DNA of 57,561 nucleotides, taken from positions 1 to 57,561 of the forward strand of contig JAEWXD010000018.1 of NCBI GenBank assembly GCA_023396045.1. Direction: 5' to 3'. Below the pieces are notes generated by a model. It ran no database searches. It saw nothing but the letters and a program-made list of their open reading frames with translations, and had not been told where the DNA came from. Of this stretch, positions 1-6,738 are shown piece by piece (the first letter of the stretch is position 1; each line of letters begins with the position of its first letter). The translations under genes and the position numbers were made by a program. Origin of the DNA: Bacillota bacterium (GTDB lineage: Bacteria > Bacillota > Clostridia > Christensenellales > Aristaeellaceae).

Positions 1-668
1 GTATGAAGCCGCTTACATTGCAAACACCAAAGCCGCTCATATCCATTCATGGTAAGCGCTTTATAGACCATGTAATACAAGCCTTACACAAAAATGGAGT
101 ATATGAAATTTATGTTGTGGTTGGCTATTTAAAAGAAAAATTTAAAGACTTGCCCTTGCAATACGAAGGAGTACAGCTTATAGAAAACCCCTATTATGAA
201 ACTTGTAATAATATATCCTCGTTATTTGTAGCCAGGGATCATTTGTGCAATGCCTTTATCACCGATGCAGATCAAATGATTTATAATACAGATATTTTAA
301 ACCCATATTATGAAAAATCCGGCTATAATGCTGTATATACTGATGGCATAACAAATGAATGGCTTATGCAGGTAAAAAACGACAGGGTGGTTTCCTGTAA
401 TCGCAACGGCGGTTGTGGCGGTTGGCAATTGTATAGTATCTCTCGTTGGAGTGCTGAAGATGGTGCAAAGTTAAAACAACATTTAGAAGAAGAGTTTTTA
501 CAAAAGAAAAATACTCAAATTTATTGGGATGATGTTGTAATGTTTGAACACTTTGCAGAGTATAATTTGGGGGTGTATCCTATGCAATATAGTGATATTG
601 TAGAAGTGGATAATTTTGCAGAACTTTGTTCCATAGATGCCAGCTATGAGGTGGAATATGAAAAATAA
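1..668 (+). CDS. LicC-like CTP:phosphocholine cytidylyltransferase (5' truncated)
   Basis: Predicted nucleotidyltransferase that activates phosphocholine to CDP-choline for decoration of surface polymers. The visible protein starts inside the GxGxR-M-x-P-L-T nucleotide-binding motif: bases 1-2 (GT) would complete an Arg codon before the Met at position 3, so roughly a dozen N-terminal residues lie outside the window. It has KPLI, an internal VVVGYLKE, an FITDADQ metal-binding segment, and TNEW and IYWDDV motifs that match pneumococcal LicC as I remember it. Size (over 221 residues) fits that family (about 230). The next gene, a choline/betaine-type transporter, overlaps its end by 11 bp, which supports a choline role. 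Another sugar-1-phosphate nucleotidyltransferase specificity cannot be excluded. Confidence 0.75.
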   Translation, partial: MKPLTLQTPKPLISIHGKRFIDHVIQALHKNGVYEIYVVVGYLKEKFKDLPLQYEGVQLIENPYYETCNNISSLFVARDHLCNAFITDADQMIYNTDILNPYYEKSGYNAVYTDGITNEWLMQVKNDRVVSCNRNGGCGGWQLYSISRWSAEDGAKLKQHLEEEFLQKKNTQIYWDDVVMFEHFAEYNLGVYPMQYSDIVEVDNFAELCSIDASYEVEYEK

Positions 669-2163
669 AAAAGTAGATTGGCTCATAAGCCTTATCCCGC
701 TGTTTAGTATTGTTGCTCTTAGTCTTGTGTTTTTTATATTCCCTGCCAAAAGCAATGAAATTTTATCTAAAATTCGTTTCTTCTTTGGGGATACATTGGG
801 CGTCTACTACTTAATAATAGGTTTAGGTATTTTTATTGTTTCCATATTTTTGGCTTTTTCTAAATATGGAAATATTGTGTTGGGCAATAAAGATGAAAAA
901 CCGAAATACAGCTTTTTTATGTGGGGCAGTATGATGTTTACTTGTGGCTTAGCTGCAGATATATTGTTCTACTCCCCTTCGGAATGGCTACTGTATGCAA
1001 CAGATTCTTATGTGCAATCCCTGGATAAAAGCATCGCTTGGGAAAATGTATTCCCTTTGTTTCATTGGAGTTTTATTCCTTGGGCCTTTTATCTGGTGCT
1101 TGCCGTTTCCTTTGGGTTTATGCTTCATGTGCGCAAGCGTGATAGGCAAAAATATTCAGAGGCCTGTAGGCCGGTGCTTGATAAATATACTGATGGTATT
1201 ATCGGTAGAATGATAGATCTATTTGCTGTATTCGCATTGCTTGCCGGTACGGCTACTACTTTTAGTGTGGCAACGCCTTTAATGGCCACTATTATAGGTG
1301 AAATTTTCTCCATTAGTATGAGCCGTACAAGCATTACCATTGTTATTTTGTTGCTTACCTGTGTTGTGTATACCTATTCCTTATTGCATGGCTTTAAAGG
1401 CATAGGAATACTGGCAAAACTTTGCATTTATTTATTCTTCGGTTTGTTGCTCTATGTATTTTTGGCCGGTGGCAAAACCATTTATATATTAGAAAACGGT
1501 TTGCAATCCTTAGGCAACTTAGTGCAAAACTTTTTGCAACTTTCCACCTATACAGACCCGGCAAGAATGCACTCCTTCCCTCAAAACTGGACCATATACT
1601 ATTGGGCCTATTGGATGGTTTGGTGTGTGGCAGCCCCCTTCTTTATTGGCTCTATTTCTAAAGGCAGAACCGTGCGTCAAGTTATTTTGGGTGGATATTT
1701 GTTTGGTGTAGGCTCTACCTTACTGAGTTTTATTGTGCTGGGTAATTTTGCCCATGGCATGCAAAGCCAGGGCATTGTAGATTTTGTTGGACAATATGTA
1801 CAACAGCAGGATATCTATGCAGTCATTTTTCAAATTTTTCATGCTTTGCCATATGCACCTTTTGTTATCTTTGTATTATTTCTTACCATGCTTGCATTTT
1901 ATGCAACTTCTTTTGACTCTATTGCACTTACTGCATCGTGGTATAGTTATCACCGTTTGCCAAACGGTAAAGAGCCGCACAAAGCAATACAATTCATGTG
2001 GTGCATACTGCTTATTGTGTTGCCTATTGCCTTGGTTTTTTCAGAAAGCTCTATGTATAATTTACAATCGGTAAGCATTATAGCTGCTTTTCCAATTGGC
2101 ATTGTAATATTGCTTATTGTCATCGGTTTCTTAAAGGATGCTGCAAAGTACCTAAAAGAGTAA
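658..2163 (+). CDS. BCCT-family choline/betaine/carnitine transporter
   Basis: Inner-membrane secondary transporter for quaternary ammonium compounds, about 501 residues with roughly 12 hydrophobic segments. The BCCT signature N-W-T-x-Y-Y-W-x-Y-W lies near residues 309-320, followed by the family's GSISKGRTVRQ loop. I chose the ATG at 658 because GAGGTGG sits just before it and the product then starts with MKNKK. The upstream in-frame ATG at 637 lies deep in the preceding gene. It overlaps licC by 11 bp, so the pair is probably translationally coupled: uptake of choline followed by its activation. Substrate is inferred from family and context; betaine or carnitine uptake for osmoprotection is the alternative. 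Confidence 0.85.
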   Translation: MKNKKVDWLISLIPLFSIVALSLVFFIFPAKSNEILSKIRFFFGDTLGVYYLIIGLGIFIVSIFLAFSKYGNIVLGNKDEKPKYSFFMWGSMMFTCGLAADILFYSPSEWLLYATDSYVQSLDKSIAWENVFPLFHWSFIPWAFYLVLAVSFGFMLHVRKRDRQKYSEACRPVLDKYTDGIIGRMIDLFAVFALLAGTATTFSVATPLMATIIGEIFSISMSRTSITIVILLLTCVVYTYSLLHGFKGIGILAKLCIYLFFGLLLYVFLAGGKTIYILENGLQSLGNLVQNFLQLSTYTDPARMHSFPQNWTIYYWAYWMVWCVAAPFFIGSISKGRTVRQVILGGYLFGVGSTLLSFIVLGNFAHGMQSQGIVDFVGQYVQQQDIYAVIFQIFHALPYAPFVIFVLFLTMLAFYATSFDSIALTASWYSYHRLPNGKEPHKAIQFMWCILLIVLPIALVFSESSMYNLQSVSIIAAFPIGIVILLIVIGFLKDAAKYLKE

Positions 2164-2232
2164 CCTTGTATTATCAGGCTTTTCATAGTAAGATAGTAGT
2201 AAATATAAAGTAATAAATAAGGAGGAAAAGCA

Positions 2233-3726
2233 TTGCGAATATTGATAGATAAATTAAAAGAAACGCTTTATTCAGTACTTCCAATTGTAGTAATAGTGCT
2301 TTTTATGCATTTGTTTGTTAGCCCCCTTAGTACAGATATCCTGTGGCGCTTTATCATAGGTGCTGTGTTTGTTACTTTTGGTCTTACTGTATTTATCTTG
2401 GGTGTTGATATTGGTATTACCCCCATAGGTAATTTGCTTGGCACGCATCTAACCAAAAGCAATCGTGTTTGGGTGCTTTGCTTAGCCGGCCTTTTGCTTG
2501 GTATTATTATTACACTGGCAGAGCCATCTTTACTTATTTTGGCTAATCAAGTAGACACAGTAACGGCAAGTGCCATTCAAAGTTTTTTAATTGTAGCAGC
2601 TGTTTCGTTGGGCACCGGTATTATGTTAAGCGTTGGCTTAATGCGTATCGTGTATTCTATCTCCTTGCGCAAATTATTTATATGTTTTTATGGCATAGTA
2701 CTCATACTTTCAATCTTTAGTGATACTGACTTTTTAGCTATATCTTTTGATGCATCCGGAGCAACTACGGGTGCGCTCGCTGTTCCGTTTATATTGGCAT
2801 TGGCAAGTGGTTCCAGCCGTATAGAAAAAACCAGTGAAAAGAAAGAAAACGACAGTTTTGGCCTTGTAGGTGTTGCATCTATTGGTGCTATTTTGGCAGT
2901 GCTTATTATGGGCGTCTTGAACGATACCGGTAACTTAGGTGGCACGATAGAGTTTACTCAGACAAACGGTGTTTTTGCACCTTTTGCACAGAATTTTTTA
3001 CCACAGTTATGGGAAGTTATTATCGTGTTGTTGCCCATTTTAATTGTATTCTGGGTGGGCAATAGAATCAGCTTTCATCTGGATGCAATGAACTACTATA
3101 GAATTTTTGTTGGTATATTTTTTTCAACCATTGGGCTTGTATTATTTTTGCTTGGTGTTAACCAGGGTTTTATGCAAGCCGGAATGATGATGGGGGCAAG
3201 CCTTGCTTCTGCAGAAAGAAATATATTGCTGATTGTGATTTCTTTTTTACTGGGTGTTGTAACCATTTTAGCAGAACCTGCTGTGCATATTTTAACAAGG
3301 CAAATTGAAGAAGTAACCAGTGCTCACGTAAAAGCCAGGGGCATTATGGTCTCTTTGGCTTTGGGGGTAGGTGTGGCAATAGTGCTGGCCATGCTTCGTA
3401 TTATTGTTCCCGGTTTACAATTCTGGCATATTATTTTACCGGGTTATATTCTTGCGATGATTTTAAGCCGTTTTGCACCAAATTTATTTGTAGGTATTGC
3501 TTTTGATAGTGGCGGGGTAGCTTCTGGTCCAATGACGGCAACTTTTGTACTGGCATTTATTCAGGGGGCTGCCAATAATCATCACAGTGCGGATGTTTTA
3601 TTGGACGGCTTTGGTGTTATTGCATTGGTGGCAATGACGCCCATCATTGCACTGCAAATTTTGGGTATATTATTTAAAATGCGTGAAAGAAAAGCCGCTA
3701 AATTTGCAGTAGAAGAAGATTTTTAG
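2233..3726 (+). CDS. DUF1538 integral membrane protein, two tandem repeats
   Basis: Polytopic membrane protein of 497 residues consisting of two DUF1538 units, about residues 1-240 and 250-497. Each unit carries a LAEPxxxIL motif followed later by a FDxxG-x(2)-[TS]-G loop (FDASGATTG in the first, FDSGGVASG in the second). The duplication with matching polar motifs in membrane segments suggests an inverted- or tandem-repeat transporter or channel, but no substrate is established. Start is TTG at 2233, 7 nt after GGAGG; there is no competing ATG. The next gene encodes a PII-like double-domain protein, an association recurrent for this family, suggesting gating by a nucleotide-sensing trimer. 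Confidence 0.8.
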   Translation: MRILIDKLKETLYSVLPIVVIVLFMHLFVSPLSTDILWRFIIGAVFVTFGLTVFILGVDIGITPIGNLLGTHLTKSNRVWVLCLAGLLLGIIITLAEPSLLILANQVDTVTASAIQSFLIVAAVSLGTGIMLSVGLMRIVYSISLRKLFICFYGIVLILSIFSDTDFLAISFDASGATTGALAVPFILALASGSSRIEKTSEKKENDSFGLVGVASIGAILAVLIMGVLNDTGNLGGTIEFTQTNGVFAPFAQNFLPQLWEVIIVLLPILIVFWVGNRISFHLDAMNYYRIFVGIFFSTIGLVLFLLGVNQGFMQAGMMMGASLASAERNILLIVISFLLGVVTILAEPAVHILTRQIEEVTSAHVKARGIMVSLALGVGVAIVLAMLRIIVPGLQFWHIILPGYILAMILSRFAPNLFVGIAFDSGGVASGPMTATFVLAFIQGAANNHHSADVLLDGFGVIALVAMTPIIALQILGILFKMRERKAAKFAVEEDF

Positions 3727-3745
3727 GCATTTCTGAGGTAGAAAT

Positions 3746-4402
3746 ATGAATATAGAACAACTTGAAATAGCAAAATTATGTGTGATTGTACCATTTGGGC
3801 AAGGCTCACGTGTGGCACATATTGCAAGCCAACATGGCATACACGGTGGCACCATATTGTTGGGCAAAGGCACATTTTATAATAAATTTATGGAATTGCT
3901 CGGTTTAAATGAAACAAGAAAAGAAATTGTTTGGCTATTGGCACAAAAAGCCGTGGCGGAAGAAGTGCTACAGGTGTTAGAAAAAGAATTAAAATTAAAC
4001 CAACGTAATACGGGCATTGCCTATATAGAACCCTTGGTTGAAGTAGTAGGCGTGAAAAGAACAAAATATATAAACAATAAAATTGAGGAGAATACAATGC
4101 TGCAAGCAATTTATACCGTAGTAGACAGGGGTCTTGGTCATGCAGTGGTAGAGGCTGCCGGCTTAGCCGGTGCAAGTGGTGGTACTATCATTGAGGGCAG
4201 AGGTGCAGGTGAGCACCAAGTACAAAAGGTATTTGCTATAGAAATTGAACCGGAAAAAGATATTGTGCTTACCATTGCCAGCACGGACCATGTAGATGCC
4301 ATTGTGGATTCTATTCGCAATAAATTGGATATTGAATTAGAAGGTAAGGGCATAATATTCGTGCATCCGGTTAGCAAAAGTGTAGGCATCAATAGGGTAT
4401 AA
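3746..4402 (+). CDS. Tandem PII-like (GlnB-fold) regulatory protein
   Basis: Soluble protein of 218 residues with two PII-like domains, about residues 9-108 and 118-216. Domain 1 has HGIHGGTILLGKGT and domain 2 has AGASGGTIIEGRGAGEHQ, both matching the nucleotide-loop region of PII proteins. Domain 2 continues with an IEPEKDIVLTIAS strand and ends in a GKGIIFVHPV segment like classical PII. Canonical PII is a trimer of single domains (about 110 residues), so a fused pair is unusual. The uridylylatable Tyr of the GlnB T-loop is not evident. It follows DUF1538 by 19 nt and probably controls it. A second ribosome site and in-frame ATG precede domain 2 (see separate entry). Confidence 0.75.
   Translation: MNIEQLEIAKLCVIVPFGQGSRVAHIASQHGIHGGTILLGKGTFYNKFMELLGLNETRKEIVWLLAQKAVAEEVLQVLEKELKLNQRNTGIAYIEPLVEVVGVKRTKYINNKIEENTMLQAIYTVVDRGLGHAVVEAAGLAGASGGTIIEGRGAGEHQVQKVFAIEIEPEKDIVLTIASTDHVDAIVDSIRNKLDIELEGKGIIFVHPVSKSVGINRV
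4085..4099 (+). promoter_or_regulatory. Internal ribosome site and start codon for the second PII domain
   Basis: GAGGAG at 4085-4090 is followed after 6 nt by ATG at 4097, in frame with the ORF starting at 3746 (351 nt = 117 codons). The start falls exactly at the beginning of the second PII-like domain, so a stand-alone domain-2 protein of about 101 residues could be made alongside the fusion. Confidence 0.45.
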
Positions 4403-4403
4403 T

Positions 4404-5669
4404 ATGAAGAATTGTAAAAATATATGTATTGATATATTATTTAGTAGAACTTGCTTTATATGTGTATTTTTATTGTGTAGCATTTTTAGGCTTGTACCTA
4501 TAGTAGATGCATTTGTATTTCCAAGTATTATATATCCATATGCAGCTATTATTCTTTATAAGTACAATATACATCATATAGGGCAGGCAACACCCAAAGC
4601 ATTAGTGGCTGTGCCTATAGTATACTTTGCATTGAGTATTTACCATATATTTTTTAGGGGAGCATCCACCGCTGCCACTTATGATGTATTGGTACATCTA
4701 CTTATTTTGATTTATATTTTTCATAGAAATACAAACCATGCTTTAGCAATGCATAAAGAGTTTTTATGTATTGCTAAATGGGCAATCTATTCTATGGTTC
4801 CGGTAGTTGCTTTTAGTGTTTGGCTATTTATTAACCAACAGTTTTATGCTGATGTTTTTGGTCTACAAGGCATTAGTTTGGGCTATCAATCGTATTACAG
4901 CCGTTTATATGTATTCATGCATCCTAACGGATCGGCTATGTTACTGCTTATTTGCCTGTATTTTACTTTCTTTGTACAAGCCAATAGTGCACGAAAATAT
5001 TTGTTGTTACACATACCTATGGTAATGCTTTTTGCACTTGCTTTGTTTTTTACACAGTCGCGCACGGTTATGCTGGCTGGGTTGGTATCTGCTTTTCTAT
5101 GGTGCATTATTTGGCTAATACAGCATAAAAATATTAAAAAACATTTGCATACGGCAATATGGTTACCCCTTGTTTTTTCCTTTGTTATAGTAACAATTAC
5201 TGCTTGCGCAGAACATGCTAAAAGTATAGAGTTGCGTTCGTTTACAGAAGGGCTTAGTAGTTTTTCTAATCGTATAGATATTTGGAAAGCAATTATTCAA
5301 GCTTTTGCTGCAAAACCAATGGCATTGCTTACCGGCACTTTAACAGATGGCTTATATGGCTTCTTTAAAGATTATTTGTTTTTTGAAATATCTAGTGCAC
5401 ACAATGCTTGGCTCGAGATTTTATTGATTGGTGGTGTAGTTTCTCTATTGTTATTTGTAATAACCATAGTGCAGAGTTTTATTACTATACTTCGCAATTT
5501 TAAGAAATGCATGGCAAATAAAGGGTTCTCTTTTATATTTGTATTACTTGTGGCATTGCTTATTTGTTCGTTAATGGAATCCGTATTGTTATATTCTGTA
5601 AGTATATCAAACGCAATATTTTTCTTATGCTTAGGCTACTGTTATACCATCGCTAAACAAAGTATATAA
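4404..5669 (+). CDS. O-antigen ligase/polymerase-like (Wzy_C) membrane protein
   Basis: Polytopic membrane protein of 421 residues with about ten hydrophobic helices. The Wzy_C-type pattern is present: a long periplasmic or extracellular loop preceded by F-T-Q-S-R-T (near residue 214) and closed by S-A-H-N-A-W-L-E (near residue 331). These are the Arg and His/Glu motifs seen in O-antigen ligases and polymerases. Likely role is polymerising or transferring a lipid-linked glycan outside the membrane. It begins one base after the PII-like gene and ends at a strong terminator. Co-transcription with LicC and the BCCT transporter suggests a choline-modified surface glycan, but this is inference; no glycosyltransferase is in view. 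Confidence 0.7.
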   Translation: MKNCKNICIDILFSRTCFICVFLLCSIFRLVPIVDAFVFPSIIYPYAAIILYKYNIHHIGQATPKALVAVPIVYFALSIYHIFFRGASTAATYDVLVHLLILIYIFHRNTNHALAMHKEFLCIAKWAIYSMVPVVAFSVWLFINQQFYADVFGLQGISLGYQSYYSRLYVFMHPNGSAMLLLICLYFTFFVQANSARKYLLLHIPMVMLFALALFFTQSRTVMLAGLVSAFLWCIIWLIQHKNIKKHLHTAIWLPLVFSFVIVTITACAEHAKSIELRSFTEGLSSFSNRIDIWKAIIQAFAAKPMALLTGTLTDGLYGFFKDYLFFEISSAHNAWLEILLIGGVVSLLLFVITIVQSFITILRNFKKCMANKGFSFIFVLLVALLICSLMESVLLYSVSISNAIFFLCLGYCYTIAKQSI

Positions 5670-5710
5670 TTACAATAAAAAAGGCACGCAGTGCCTTTTT
5701 TATTGTAATT
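5668..5710. terminator. Bidirectional intrinsic terminator
   Basis: A perfect 20-bp stem with a 3-nt loop (GCA) flanked by A- and T-runs on both strands, between the convergent Wzy_C and M42 peptidase genes. It overlaps both stop codons and can end transcription from both sides. Confidence 0.95.
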
Positions 5711-6737
5711 ATTCTGCCATGTAGGCTAAAACCAATTTATATGTGTTTTCCAAGGAACGCATATGGGTTCTTTCATAGCCATGGCTTGCATAGGTGCCGG
5801 GGCCACACAAACCAAATAAAATATCATGACCGGCAACAATGGCAGAGCCGGTATCGCTTCCATAGTGTGGGTAGTTTACATCTACAGTGTATTCAATGTT
5901 ATTCTTTTCAGATAAAGAAATTAATTTTTGAATCATTTCACGAGAGTAGTGGCTTCTGCTATCTTTGGCAATAATAGAAACTTTGGTTTCATCTGCGCTG
6001 GTATCAGGTGCAACACAGCCAATATCTATAGCCAACATTTCTTCTACATCACGTGGCAAGCCGGTTGCGCCACCAGTACCGTTTTCTTCATATACAGAGA
6101 ATTGTACTGTAATTTTTTTATTGAGCTTAATATTGTTTTCTGCAATATGCTTTAATGCAGCCAATACAACAGCTACGCTTGCTTTATCGTCAATAAATCT
6201 GCTTTTAATAAAACCGTTTTCTGTAAATTTAGTGCGTGGGTCAAGCAATAGGAAGTCGCCGGGGCGAATACCCAGTGCCTCCACTTCTTTTTTACTGCTT
6301 ACCAGCTCATCTAAAATGAATTCCATATTGGTATATAAGTCAAGTGTTGTGCTGTATTCATCGCGTTCGGAAATATGTACAGAAGCAACCTCGTGCCTTA
6401 CAGTGCCGGTATATTTTCTGCCGTCTAAGGTAACAAGTTCAGCATCACTTTCATTGAGCGTTTTGGCATATAGCCCACCAATAGGGCAAAGCTTCATTCT
6501 GCCGTTTTCTTTAATGTTACGTACACCTAAGCCAATTTCATCTAAATGGCAGCTAATGGCAACGTGTTTGCCTTCGCCCAATGTTACAGATAAGCCCCCG
6601 CGTGTAAAGCGTTTGGGTTCATAGCCCATAGCGCGCAATTCTTTTTCTACAAATGGAACAATCTCCTCATGGTAGCCAAGAGGGCTGTGAATTTCTAATA
6701 AGTTTTTTAATACACTTACCAAATATTCTTTGTTCAT
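5709..6737 (-). CDS. M42-family metallo-aminopeptidase (glutamyl aminopeptidase/FrvX type)
   Basis: Cytosolic dinuclear-metal aminopeptidase of 342 residues. Visible ligands and catalytic motifs in order: H64-L-D66 (CHLDEIG), the R-F-I-D-D bridging-Asp segment, Y-E-E-N-G (catalytic and metal Glu), A-I-D-I-G, and the C-terminal YASHGYERTHM His ligand. Start chosen at 6737 (MNKEYL) because GGAG precedes it and it lies one base after the uvrA stop; upstream in-frame codons lie inside uvrA. It is the last gene of the secA-prfB-uvrA operon. Peptide trimming is the family role; substrate preference cannot be read from sequence. Confidence 0.9.
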   Translation of the reverse strand: MNKEYLVSVLKNLLEIHSPLGYHEEIVPFVEKELRAMGYEPKRFTRGGLSVTLGEGKHVAISCHLDEIGLGVRNIKENGRMKLCPIGGLYAKTLNESDAELVTLDGRKYTGTVRHEVASVHISERDEYSTTLDLYTNMEFILDELVSSKKEVEALGIRPGDFLLLDPRTKFTENGFIKSRFIDDKASVAVVLAALKHIAENNIKLNKKITVQFSVYEENGTGGATGLPRDVEEMLAIDIGCVAPDTSADETKVSIIAKDSRSHYSREMIQKLISLSEKNNIEYTVDVNYPHYGSDTGSAIVAGHDILFGLCGPGTYASHGYERTHMRSLENTYKLVLAYMAE

Positions 6738-6738
6738 A

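Noticed and set aside
5965..6624. 219-codon plus-strand ORF
   Set aside because: Lies antisense to the M42 peptidase with clear catalytic motifs; Ser/Pro-rich shadow composition and no ribosome site.
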